The notes: generated from the sequence alone by a model not told the origin. Shown: positions 1 to 7,407, counted from the stretch's first letter. The stretch: 9,913 nt of DNA from Calditrichaceae bacterium (GCA_030592985.1 JAUVIB010000084.1:1-9913); one strand, 5' to 3'. Numbers and translations are program-made.

Positions 1-529
1 AGCCTTGAATGATTGGATTTATTGTATAACGGCCAAAAGTGGTGAAAATATGCACACTAACAGTAATGCATATCCAATGGAAAAGAAGGACGACCAAATC
101 GCCTGGAGGACGCTTTTTTAATACAATAACGCCCAATGCAAAGAAGATACATCCCACAATAAAAAGGACGATTAAATAGGTGATCGTATTATAAGATTCT
201 AATTCAACATGTAGGGTGATTTTCTTTCCGTTGCGTTCTACTGAAAATGGAACCTGTTGTCCGATGGCATAACTATCCAAAATAAATTCAATGTCTTCAA
301 TTGTAGAAACATTGTGTCCGTCTACGCTGAGAATTATATCATTATTGCTAAGTTGATTTTTAACGGATAAGCTTTCAATCTCGGTTATGACGATATCACC
401 ATTTTTGTAATTAAGCCGTGCATTAATGCCGGCTTTTGTGGCAACCTGATAAATTCCGGCAAGACAGATAATGGCAATGAGCGTATCAATTATGTAGATA
501 TTTGTTCTATTTGAAAAAAAGTTATGCAT
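1..529 (-). CDS. PDZ-domain multi-pass membrane protein, N-terminal part (runs off left edge)
   Basis: An uninterrupted frame runs from an ATG at 529-527 to the window edge (176 codons seen; the C-terminus is missing). Upstream in this frame there is no other ATG before a stop at 559-557, so the start is fairly firm, although no clear Shine-Dalgarno is visible. A hydrophobic helix lies at about residues 12-31. A PDZ-like domain follows at about 43-110, with the typical turn 'NNDIILSVDGHNV' (62-74) and the strand 'VPFSVERNGKKITLHVEL' (93-110). Two more hydrophobic helices lie at about 116-137 and 145-165. The order TM, PDZ, several TMs resembles the sensor half of ComP-like histidine kinases and of some membrane SpoIIE-type phosphatases, so a signalling output domain may lie beyond the edge. 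That is inference; it could equally be a PDZ membrane protein without an output domain. It is divergent from the porin gene. Confidence 0.8.
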   Translation of the reverse strand, partial: MHNFFSNRTNIYIIDTLIAIICLAGIYQVATKAGINARLNYKNGDIVITEIESLSVKNQLSNNDIILSVDGHNVSTIEDIEFILDSYAIGQQVPFSVERNGKKITLHVELESYNTITYLIVLFIVGCIFFALGVIVLKKRPPGDLVVLLFHWICITVSVHIFTTFGRYTINPIIQG

Positions 530-875
530 ACAGAAAGATGAATATAAAAAATGTAATTATCAAGTTAATAAATAATTTTTTTACTGTTTCATAATAATTA
601 TTATTTTTTATCTCAATTTATCTAACAAAAACCGTATATTTTCTTTAATAGAATATAGATTTCATTGATTTAAACGAAATAAAATAATTTGGTTTAAGTG
701 GCATATGGTATTACCTTCAAAAAATTTAAATAAATAAAATTTTTTGATAGGCTAAACTTTTGTTAATGTAGGTATTAACAAAGGAAAACGACCTGTTATG
801 AAAACTGAGTACGAATTAAATCTGTTTATTAATTTAAATGTCATATTGTGATTCAGAGGAATAAAGACCGTAAAA
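530..875. other. AT-rich divergent intergenic region
   Basis: This 346-bp stretch separates the divergent PDZ-protein and porin genes. It is very AT-rich with many stops in all frames, and no convincing protein or RNA gene is seen. It must hold the promoters of both neighbours. TTGATA at 744-749 lies at a plausible distance upstream of the porin but lacks a convincing -10 partner. A 14-bp perfect AT-only palindrome sits at 591-604; in sequence this AT-rich it may be chance. A purine-rich AGAGGA at 855-860 is the only Shine-Dalgarno-like stretch before the porin ATG and, at 15 nt, is further away than usual. Confidence 0.6.
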
Positions 876-2111
876 ATGAAGCAAAATTTATTTATACTAT
901 TTACTGTGTTTGCAATAATTGGATTCGGACAAGCGAAAAAATTTAATATAGATAGTTTGAAAATTAATACCGGATCTGTAAATAAAGCAAAGGAAAAAAC
1001 GGACCTTAAAACCAATTATGGAGAAAAAGGTTGGGAGCTTAGTACAGAGGATGGCAATTTTAAGCTTCAGTTTCAATCTCGTTTACAATTTCGTTATTCC
1101 ACTCCCTATGAAACCGATCCAATAACTTTTGATGATTTTAGAAATGGGACTCAAAATTCTTTTAGAGTTACCCGGGCCCGCATAAAATTAGGAGGCAATG
1201 CATATAAACCCTGGTTAAAATATTATTGGGAATATGATTTAGCTTCAAACAATTTATTAGATTTCAGACTTATGCTTTCGAAAACACCATATCTTAACGT
1301 GAAGGTTGGTCAATGGAAAGTGCAATATAATAGAGAAAGAATTATTTCTTCCGGGAAGCAGCAACTTGTAGATCGGTCACATATTACAAGACCTTTTACG
1401 ATTGATCGCCAGCAAGGTATATCATTTTATGGAAATTTAAAAGGTAATAGCATTGCAAATTTTAATTATTGGGCTTCTATATTTACCGGAACAGGTCGGG
1501 GAGCAAAGAAAAATGATGATAATCATATGATGTATATGCTCCGCGGGCAGTGGAATTTCCTTGGTCGATCCTTGAAGTTTCAAGGATCGGATACAAAATA
1601 CCATGAAGAAGGCGCGGGGATTATAGCTTTGGCAGCTGTCACAAACCGTAGTCCTTATACCCGCTTTTCTACCGCAGGAGGCGGCCAGCTTAATGGTTTT
1701 AAAGACGGTGATAATGGACAATACAGAGTTAATCAATGGATGGCAGAAACTGCCTATATGTTCCGGGGATTTTCCTGGCAGCAGGAGTATCATTGGAAAG
1801 AAATCAAAGACTATAAGAATATTACAACAACCACAATGATTGGTAATTATGCGCAATTAGGTTATTTTTTTCATCATATGTTAAACTGGGTTCCCCGGGA
1901 AATGGAAATTGCTTTCCGGCATGCTTTTTATATCCCGGATTTAAACATAACTACCAATATGGAGCAAGAACTTACAACAGGCGTTAATTGGTTTTTTAAT
2001 GACCATACTAATAAATTGTCAGCAGAGTTATCGTATTTTTATTTTCAAGATAAAACTGATTCTGACCCTGACGGTTTTCGTTTTAGAGTGCAATGGGATA
2101 TCTCAATGTAA
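876..2111 (+). CDS. Outer-membrane porin, OprO/OprP (Porin_O_P) family
   Basis: This 411-residue protein is a predicted outer-membrane beta-barrel. It has a Sec signal peptide (Lys2, hydrophobic core at about 5-17, probable cleavage after G-Q-A at 18-20). The mature part is rich in alternating aromatic and charged strands. The opening 'NFKLQFQSRLQFRY' followed by 'FRVTRARIKLGG' is typical of phosphate-selective porin O/P homologues, where the first strands carry an F-R-x-x-R-A-R-type motif. Length fits the family (about 380-450). The last strand, 'FRFRVQWDISM', ends in Met rather than the more usual Phe or Trp. In Pseudomonas OprP transports phosphate and OprO pyrophosphate, but distant homologues in FCB bacteria are of unknown selectivity, so I do not assign a substrate. 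No pho genes are nearby. It stands apart from the next gene by 245 bp and is probably monocistronic. Confidence 0.85.
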   Translation: MKQNLFILFTVFAIIGFGQAKKFNIDSLKINTGSVNKAKEKTDLKTNYGEKGWELSTEDGNFKLQFQSRLQFRYSTPYETDPITFDDFRNGTQNSFRVTRARIKLGGNAYKPWLKYYWEYDLASNNLLDFRLMLSKTPYLNVKVGQWKVQYNRERIISSGKQQLVDRSHITRPFTIDRQQGISFYGNLKGNSIANFNYWASIFTGTGRGAKKNDDNHMMYMLRGQWNFLGRSLKFQGSDTKYHEEGAGIIALAAVTNRSPYTRFSTAGGGQLNGFKDGDNGQYRVNQWMAETAYMFRGFSWQQEYHWKEIKDYKNITTTTMIGNYAQLGYFFHHMLNWVPREMEIAFRHAFYIPDLNITTNMEQELTTGVNWFFNDHTNKLSAELSYFYFQDKTDSDPDGFRFRVQWDISM

Positions 2112-2117
2112 TGAGAT
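2100..2117 (+). other. Small dyad across the porin stop codon
   Basis: ATCTCA at 2100-2105 and TGAGAT at 2112-2117 form a 6-bp stem with a 6-nt loop that contains most of the stop codon. No T-run follows directly, so it is a poor intrinsic terminator. It could slow 3' exonucleases on the porin mRNA, or be chance. Confidence 0.25.
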
Positions 2118-2356
2118 CTAAACGATTCATGAAACTCATAGACTATTTCTTTTAAATATACCTTTAGTTAAATGAAATAACATCGCAATTCATTATGTGT
2201 ATGAGATAGTTCAAATCACCAATACTGTAATTCTCTATCATTAATAAAATATGTTTAAAAACACTATAGTATAAATGCTTCAATTCGCTATAATATTGGG
2301 ATCGCCTATATACCAATAGCTCTCAATTTATATATCCGGATATGTTGTTGTGTTGA

Positions 2357-3610
2357 ATGAAATTCAATTCGAAAGATGATACCCTTGTGGTAAAAAAAAG
2401 TAAACATTTTTTTAAGGTAATCGGCCCCGGTATAATTATAGCCTCAGCGGTGTTAGGTCCCGGTAGTATCACAGTTGCTTCACGTATCGGTTCTGAATTT
2501 GGCTATGAATTATTATGGGTGCTCATCCTTACTACAGTCTCAATGGGAACTTATATGTCTATCGCTTCCCGTTTCGGTGTATTACATGACGATTCAATTT
2601 TAAAAGTTATTGCGAATAATTATGGAAAATGGTTTTCAATTCTGATTGGCATCTCATCATTTTTAGTGGCCGCAAGTTTTCAATTTGGTAATAACCTTGG
2701 CATTGCAACCGGTATGGAGGGTATCACCGGAATAGCTCAATGGGTTTGGCCGCTCATTTTTTCACCTTTAGCGATGGTGATGTTATTTAAAAGTAAGAAT
2801 ATTTATCAGTTGTTAGAAAAAGTGATGATGGTTATGGTGATGATCATGATTAGTGCGTTTGTGATTAATCTTGTTTTTGCCAAACCTGTTGTAACCGATG
2901 TATTAAGTGGATTTATTCCTACTTCTTTTTCTGAAAGTTATATTTATGAGATGGTGGCAATGGTTGGAACAACCTTTAGTTTAATTGGTTGTCTTTATCA
3001 AGCTTACCTTATACAGGACAAAGGCTGGAAATTAAATAATTTAAAAACGGGATTACATGACACTTTAATTGGAATAACAGTTTTATCTGTTATTACTTTT
3101 TTAGTAATTGTAACATCAGCGGCAGCGCTTCACCCTGCCGGTATAAAAGTAAGTTCTGCAGCGGATATGGCGCTTCAGCTTGAGGCATTGTTTGGACACT
3201 TTGCTAAATATATTTTTAGTTTGGGTTTGATTGCTGCGGCTTTTTCTTCTTTAGTTGTAAACGCTTTTATCGGTGGTAGTCTTCTTTCTGATGCATTGGG
3301 TTATGGTCGTTCTTTAAATGCCCCAGTTCCGCGCGCATTAATCACTACCGTACTTTTTATTGGAATGATTGTAGCCGTATTTTTTAAAGGTAACATAGTT
3401 TATGCTTTAGTTATTGCTCAAGCGGCAACCATATTTGCAGTTCCGGCAGTGGGAATTGGAATGTTTCTACTCGCCAATAATAATAAAATAATGGGGAATT
3501 TAAAAAATAATCTTCGCCAAAATATTTTTTCAGTTATTGGACTTATCCTTGTTGGAGTAATGGTTTATTTTATATCACTTAAACTATTTGCCATGATTGG
3601 AAATTTATAA
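2357..3610 (+). CDS. NRAMP-fold transporter lacking canonical metal-site motifs
   Basis: This 417-residue integral membrane protein has about 11 hydrophobic helices and is recognisable as NRAMP/SLC11-like. TM1 'VIGPGIIIASAVLGPGSITV' (21-40) aligns with the family's G-P-G-F...D-P-G-N helix, and TM6 begins 'VGTTFSLIGCLYQAYLIQ' (203-220), matching G-T-T-V-M-P-H-N-L-Y-L-H-S. At the known metal site the residues differ. TM1 D-P-G-N is G34-P35-G36-S37, and the TM6 M-P-H is S208-L209-I210. In characterised NRAMPs the Asp, Asn and Met coordinate Mn2+/Fe2+, so ordinary Mn/Fe transport is unlikely. Other NRAMP relatives without D-P-G-N, such as the YcsG type, sit beside metabolic genes. Here it is first in a unit with a deacylase, an SDR and a DapA-like lyase, so an organic substrate is a reasonable inference. 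Automatic annotation would probably call it a divalent metal transporter. The ATG lacks a strong Shine-Dalgarno. Confidence 0.85.
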   Translation: MKFNSKDDTLVVKKSKHFFKVIGPGIIIASAVLGPGSITVASRIGSEFGYELLWVLILTTVSMGTYMSIASRFGVLHDDSILKVIANNYGKWFSILIGISSFLVAASFQFGNNLGIATGMEGITGIAQWVWPLIFSPLAMVMLFKSKNIYQLLEKVMMVMVMIMISAFVINLVFAKPVVTDVLSGFIPTSFSESYIYEMVAMVGTTFSLIGCLYQAYLIQDKGWKLNNLKTGLHDTLIGITVLSVITFLVIVTSAAALHPAGIKVSSAADMALQLEALFGHFAKYIFSLGLIAAAFSSLVVNAFIGGSLLSDALGYGRSLNAPVPRALITTVLFIGMIVAVFFKGNIVYALVIAQAATIFAVPAVGIGMFLLANNNKIMGNLKNNLRQNIFSVIGLILVGVMVYFISLKLFAMIGNL

Positions 3611-3618
3611 AAGAAAAA

Positions 3619-3625
3619 GAGAAGG
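3619..3625 (+). promoter_or_regulatory. Shine-Dalgarno that fixes a TTG start
   Basis: GAGAAGG lies 6 nt before the TTG at 3632-3634. There is no ATG in this frame before codon 104, which is already inside the catalytic metal motif, so translation must start at TTG (or another non-ATG codon); the spacing supports this one. Confidence 0.7.
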
Positions 3626-3631
3626 TTTATT

Positions 3632-4768
3632 TTGATAGACGTAATTGAGCTAACGAAAAAACTCATTAAATATAATACTATTAATCCGCCGGGGAATGAA
3701 CGTCCTGCAGCTGAGTTTGTGGGGAATATTCTTGCGGATAATGGATTCGGGGTACGATATCACAAGCTAAGTGATAATCGATTGTCAATTGTCGCTGAGA
3801 AAGGCCTGAGCGCTAAGGGGCTTCCAATAGTTTTCTCCGGGCATATAGACGTTGTTCCTTTGGGAAATAAAAAATGGAGCGTTGAACCCTTTAGCGCTGA
3901 TATTATTGATGGGAAACTATTCGGACGTGGCTCGTGCGATATGAAAGGCGGTGTTGCAGCGATCATTTCCGCAGCAGTGGAATCGTTTATTGAAGAAACG
4001 CCGGTCGGTGGAATTAGATTAATAATAACAGCGAGTGAAGAAGATGGTCTAATTGGTGCCAGAACATTAGTAAAAGACTTTGATGAACTTGGACAAGCGA
4101 GTGCAATAATTATTGGTGAACCTACTAATAACCTTCCTGTCATTGGTCATAAAAGTTCTCTATATATGAACGTACGTACAGAAGGCGTTACCGCGCATTC
4201 ATCGATGCCTGATAAAGGCGTTAATGCAATCTACAAAGCTGCAAATGCAATAAATAAGATTGAAAAATATAGATTTGAAACTGAAAATGATACGCTTTTA
4301 GGTTTTCCCACAATAAACGTTGGTAAAATTAATGGAGGGCTGAATGTGAATTCTGTACCGGATTTTGCAGAATTTACAATTGATGTACGCAGTACGACTA
4401 AACTTACGAATAAAGAAGTCTTAAGAAAGTTGGAAGATTTATTGGGGGCTGAGGTTTCGATTAAACCTTTTGTTGACACCGGCGCTGTTTTTACGTCTGA
4501 GGAAAACCAATTCGTTAAATTAGTATGTGAAGTTACTGGTGTGAATTTAAATAAGGAAGGGTATAAAAAATCATTGCCCTATACGACGGATGCCGCTGTG
4601 CTTCAGCCATTTTATAATAATGCCCCTACAATAATTCTCGGTCCGGGTAAGCCGGAAATGGCCCATCAGACAGATGAATACTGTTACGTAGAAAAGATAA
4701 AACAAGCTGTGGATATTTATAAAGAGATAATAAGTCGTTGGAGTAAAGCAATTAAGGAAAAAGATTGA
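3632..4768 (+). CDS. M20-family metallopeptidase/deacylase (ArgE/DapE type)
   Basis: This 378-residue cytoplasmic zinc hydrolase cleaves the amide bond of an acylated amino acid or small peptide; the substrate is not fixed by sequence. All signature residues of the M20 fold are present: 'SGHIDVVP' with H71 and D73, 'GRGSCDMKGG' with the bridging ligand D103, the catalytic base and ligand pair E136-E137 in 'TASEED', E163 in 'GEPTN', dimerisation-domain H189 in 'TAHSS', and the C-terminal ligand H345 in 'EMAHQTDE'. Length matches ArgE/DapE/aminoacylase-like members (about 370-400). It is therefore very likely active. No arginine or lysine biosynthesis gene surrounds it, so calling it argE or dapE would be unsafe; DapA-like homology downstream does not make this a lysine operon. 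It starts with TTG 21 nt after the transporter gene and its TGA stop overlaps the next start by 4 nt, so co-translation is expected. Confidence 0.9.
   Translation: MIDVIELTKKLIKYNTINPPGNERPAAEFVGNILADNGFGVRYHKLSDNRLSIVAEKGLSAKGLPIVFSGHIDVVPLGNKKWSVEPFSADIIDGKLFGRGSCDMKGGVAAIISAAVESFIEETPVGGIRLIITASEEDGLIGARTLVKDFDELGQASAIIIGEPTNNLPVIGHKSSLYMNVRTEGVTAHSSMPDKGVNAIYKAANAINKIEKYRFETENDTLLGFPTINVGKINGGLNVNSVPDFAEFTIDVRSTTKLTNKEVLRKLEDLLGAEVSIKPFVDTGAVFTSEENQFVKLVCEVTGVNLNKEGYKKSLPYTTDAAVLQPFYNNAPTIILGPGKPEMAHQTDEYCYVEKIKQAVDIYKEIISRWSKAIKEKD
4754..4758 (+). promoter_or_regulatory. Shine-Dalgarno for second TTG start
   Basis: AAGGA lies inside the end of the M20 gene, 6 nt before TTG at 4765-4767, which overlaps the M20 stop as TTGA. 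The first in-frame ATG (4813-4815) has a purine stretch only 2 nt upstream, which is too close, so the TTG is preferred. Confidence 0.65.
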
Positions 4769-5802
4769 TAAAACATCGAAAAAAAATACAAGATGTAAGC
4801 GAGTTGGAAGACATGTTATCATCACCGACAGAAGAGGTCGTGGAACAATTTTCAAAACTGAAGGGAGATATATTGTTTTTAGGCGTCGGAGGAAAAATCG
4901 GCCCCTCTTTAGCTCGTATGGCTAAAAGAGCCTGCGAGCAAGCCGGTATTCGTAAGCGAATAATTGGTGTATCACGCTTTTCATCCATAGTAAGTAAAGA
5001 TTTACTGGAAAAATATGACATTGAAACTATTTCCGGTGATCTTTTGGATAGGAATTTTCTAAAGGACCTGCCCCAGGTTGAAAATGTTTTCTTTCTAGCC
5101 GGTATGAAATTTGGTTCAACAGAAAACCAGCCTTTGACCTGGGTTATGAATGTGTATTTACCTGCCCTTGTCGCTGAGAAGTATCACGACTCCAAAATTG
5201 TGGCATATTCTACAGGTAATATCTATCCCTATGTTTCTGTTAAGTCCGGTGGATGCACGGAACAGGACGCGCCTGAGCCTGTTGGTGAATATGGTCAGTC
5301 TACTTTGGGACGGGAACGCATGTTCGAATATGGCAGCAATAAATATGGTACACAAGTGGCGATCTTACGTTTATCTTATGCGGTGGAAATGCGTTACGGG
5401 GTTATTGTAGATATAGCCCGGAAGGTGATAAAGGGGCAGCCAATCGATCTGAGAAACGGCCATGTGAACCTGATTTGGCAAGGCGATAATAACGCGATGA
5501 CATTACGTTCTCTTGATTATTGTGAGAGTCCGGCTAAAATTTTGAATATTACCGGATCGGAGATCATCTCAATTCGAAAAATAGCTGAGCAGTTCGGTAC
5601 ATTATTTGATAAAGAATTAAAATTTGAAAATCAGGAATCGGGTAAATCTTTATTAGCCGATGCGTCACTTTCCCACCGAATATTTGGTTATCCTAAGGTT
5701 AGTATTGAAGAAATGGTACACTGGATTGCAGACTGGATAAAAAACAATCAACCCTTATTAGATAAACCGACACATTTTGAAACCACTGACGGTAAATATT
5801 AA
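4765..5802 (+). CDS. Extended SDR, NAD-dependent epimerase/dehydratase-like, catalytic Lys absent
   Basis: This 345-residue Rossmann-fold protein is of the extended short-chain dehydrogenase type. The nucleotide loop is G40-V-G-G43-K-I-G46 after strand 'GDILFLG', and NAD(P) binding is expected. 'FFLAGMKFG' (109-117) fits strand 4 and 'VAYSTGNIYPYVS' (146-158) carries the usual Ser/Thr. The active-site helix reads Y176-G-Q-S-T180, so Y-x-x-x-K has Thr in place of Lys. 'LGRERMFE' follows where sugar epimerases have the substrate helix. About 33 residues precede the first beta-strand; from memory, homologues next to DapA-like genes in other phyla have a similar N-terminal leader and also lack the Lys, so this looks like a subfamily trait rather than decay. 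The reaction is unknown: an oxidoreductase, epimerase or lyase step on a small acid is possible. Start is TTG with a good Shine-Dalgarno, overlapping the M20 stop by 4 nt. Confidence 0.85.
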   Translation: MIKHRKKIQDVSELEDMLSSPTEEVVEQFSKLKGDILFLGVGGKIGPSLARMAKRACEQAGIRKRIIGVSRFSSIVSKDLLEKYDIETISGDLLDRNFLKDLPQVENVFFLAGMKFGSTENQPLTWVMNVYLPALVAEKYHDSKIVAYSTGNIYPYVSVKSGGCTEQDAPEPVGEYGQSTLGRERMFEYGSNKYGTQVAILRLSYAVEMRYGVIVDIARKVIKGQPIDLRNGHVNLIWQGDNNAMTLRSLDYCESPAKILNITGSEIISIRKIAEQFGTLFDKELKFENQESGKSLLADASLSHRIFGYPKVSIEEMVHWIADWIKNNQPLLDKPTHFETTDGKY

Positions 5803-5816
5803 ACCCGGAGTGATGT

Positions 5817-6884
5817 ATGGATTTTCCACAATTAACAAAAGATATTTTAAAAATTTTACATACAGGCGTGGTAATCCCGGCTCAACCCTTAGCTCTGGAT
5901 ATAAATCGCAAATTGGATGAACGGTGTCAGCGGGCTTTAACCCGTTACTATCTCGATGCCGGGGCGGGAGGACTTGCGGTTGCTGTGCACACAACCCAAT
6001 TTGAAATACGTAAACCGGAAATTGGATTGCTTAAACCTGTGCTTGAAATTGCCGGAGAAGAGATAGATAACTTTGTCAGGAAAAGTAATAAGCCTATTAT
6101 TAAAGTTGCCGGCATTCTTGGCCGGACAGAACAGGCGGCAGATGAAGCAAGAACAGCGGTAGATATTGGCTACCATGCCGGTTTATTGAGTTTTTCGGCA
6201 TTTCCGAACGATAATAATCAAACCCTGCTGGATCATGCCCGCGAAATTTCAAAAATAATTCCTTTAATCGGTTTCTATTTGCAGCCCGCTGCCGGTGGGC
6301 GACTTTTGGATGAAAATTTCTGGAGAGAGTTTTCCCGGATTGAAAACGTCAGCGCAATCAAAATTGCCCCGTTTAACCGCTATCAGACACTTGATGTTAT
6401 CCAAGGCGTTATGACGTCTGGGCGGTCGGATGATATTGCACTGTATACCGGTAATGACGATAATATCGTTGCCGATCTACTTACAGAATTTGCAATCCCT
6501 GTAAATGGAAAATTAATAAAGAAGCGCATTGTTGGCGGGCTGTTGGGACACTGGGCGGTATGGACAAAATCTGCGGTTGAACTGCTTAATCGTATTCATA
6601 AGACTGAAACAGATAAATCAGTTTCCGAATTACTCTCACTCGGAGTTCAGATAACCGATAGTAACGCCGCATTTTTTGATGCAGCGCATAATTTTGCTGG
6701 TTGCATTCCGGGAATCCACGAAGTTCTGCGCCGACAAGGATTACTTAAGGGTATCTGGACACTGAATCCTGAAGAAGGTTTATCTGTTGGTCAAAAAGAA
6801 GAAATTGACCGGGTTTATGCTTCGTATCCTCATATGAATGATGATATTTTTGTAGCTGAAAATCTTGATCGTTGGATGTCTTAG
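5817..6884 (+). CDS. DapA/NanA-superfamily lyase-like protein (dihydrodipicolinate synthase family)
   Basis: This 355-residue TIM barrel belongs to the Schiff-base class I aldolase superfamily that includes dihydrodipicolinate synthase, N-acetylneuraminate lyase and keto-deoxy sugar acid aldolases. The barrel is visible: 'VIPAQPLALD' (strand 1), 'GLAVAVHTTQF' (52-62, in place of G-T-T-G-E), and 'IGFYLQPAAGG' (151-161) giving the catalytic Tyr154. 'AIKIAPFNRYQ' (180-190) gives the Schiff-base Lys182. The substrate loop differs from true DapA (H-T-T-Q rather than G-T-T-G-E), so lysine synthesis is not suggested. It is longer than usual (about 290-300), with about 55 extra C-terminal residues after the helix around 275-310. 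It is the last gene of the unit, 14 nt behind the SDR gene, with GGAG 6 nt before its ATG. The likely role is cleavage or condensation of a 2-keto acid in an uncharacterised catabolic route. Confidence 0.87.
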   Translation: MDFPQLTKDILKILHTGVVIPAQPLALDINRKLDERCQRALTRYYLDAGAGGLAVAVHTTQFEIRKPEIGLLKPVLEIAGEEIDNFVRKSNKPIIKVAGILGRTEQAADEARTAVDIGYHAGLLSFSAFPNDNNQTLLDHAREISKIIPLIGFYLQPAAGGRLLDENFWREFSRIENVSAIKIAPFNRYQTLDVIQGVMTSGRSDDIALYTGNDDNIVADLLTEFAIPVNGKLIKKRIVGGLLGHWAVWTKSAVELLNRIHKTETDKSVSELLSLGVQITDSNAAFFDAAHNFAGCIPGIHEVLRRQGLLKGIWTLNPEEGLSVGQKEEIDRVYASYPHMNDDIFVAENLDRWMS

Positions 6885-6889
6885 TATAT

Positions 6890-6919
6890 ACGGGAATATT
6901 ATTCGCTTTACATTCCGGT
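6890..6919. terminator. Weak hairpin between convergent genes
   Basis: The arms ACGGGAAT (6890-6897) and ATTCCGGT (6912-6919) pair over 8 positions with one G-G mismatch and a 14-nt loop. TATTTT follows on the plus strand. It sits just after the DapA-like stop and before the end of the convergent DUF1232 gene, where a terminator is expected. The stem is short and the T-run poor, so this is only a candidate. Confidence 0.25.
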
Positions 6920-6969
6920 TATTTTAAGTCCATATTATAAATGATACACTAAGAAAATTGAGTTAAGAA

Positions 6970-7407
6970 TTAAAAAAAATTCACTTTAGATTTAATTTTT
7001 GACCAAAGGCCCTCACCAAGATATTTATTGGCAATGGTTAACACATTTTGAATAGAGGCAAGAATCTCACTGTCTCCGGCCCAATGTTCATAAATAATAT
7101 CCGGCCCGTTCTTGTTAATATAATCATTCAGAACATATGCAGCGATAGCAATATCATCCATATAACCGATTGGCCCGAGGAACGCTTCGGGCAGCAGGTC
7201 AATAGGTGAGATGAAATAGGCGATTGCTCCCACAAATTTTACTTTTTTCTCAGGAGGTATGCGCTTATCGAGAGAGAGTTTGACCAGTAAATGAAAAAAA
7301 TCAGGAGCGAGAAGCAGCACATCGCCATATTGAAAATTATGTTTGTCCAAATATTTGCTTATTTGGATACGGATTTTTTTGTAGAAATCTTGTTCTTTTT
7401 TATTCAT
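6970..7407 (-). CDS. DUF1232 / YkvA-family membrane protein
   Basis: This 145-residue protein has the DUF1232 signature near the middle: 'FVGAIAYFISPIDLLPEAF' followed by 'IGYMDDIAIAAYVLNDYI' (about 83-120). These carry the S-P-I-D-L-x-P and G-Y-x-D-D motifs of the family and form a short hydrophobic hairpin. The family is common in bacteria and its function is unknown. The N-terminal 60 residues are charged and probably cytoplasmic. The ATG shares one base with the TAA of djlA (TAATG at 7409-7405), and the end of djlA supplies GAGAGAGG 6 nt before it. The two proteins are therefore translationally coupled and probably act together at the inner membrane. It ends in a Phe-rich tail (NFF). Confidence 0.85.
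   Translation of the reverse strand: MNKKEQDFYKKIRIQISKYLDKHNFQYGDVLLLAPDFFHLLVKLSLDKRIPPEKKVKFVGAIAYFISPIDLLPEAFLGPIGYMDDIAIAAYVLNDYINKNGPDIIYEHWAGDSEILASIQNVLTIANKYLGEGLWSKIKSKVNFF

Noticed and set aside
591..604. Perfect 14-bp palindrome made only of A and T
   Set aside because: Local composition makes such palindromes likely, and it has no clear relation to a promoter.
752..1015. Open frame on the minus strand across the porin start
   Set aside because: It overlaps the signal peptide region of a well-supported gene, has no family likeness and no ribosome site.
2266..2294. TATAAT at 2289-2294 as promoter of the four-gene unit
   Set aside because: The -10 match is perfect, but nothing like a -35 lies 16-18 nt upstream and there is no extended TG; in this AT-rich gap such a hexamer is expected by chance.
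3760..4143. Long antisense frame inside the M20 gene
   Set aside because: The plus-strand frame carries the complete M20 signature; the antisense product is low-complexity (Ser/Pro/Ile) and looks like a mirror of codon bias.
6970..7407. DapA-like neighbour plus M20 gene read as a lysine (dap) operon
   Set aside because: The DapA-like protein lacks the normal substrate loop, the M20 gene has no dap partners and the SDR is not a DapB; a lysine pathway is not supported.
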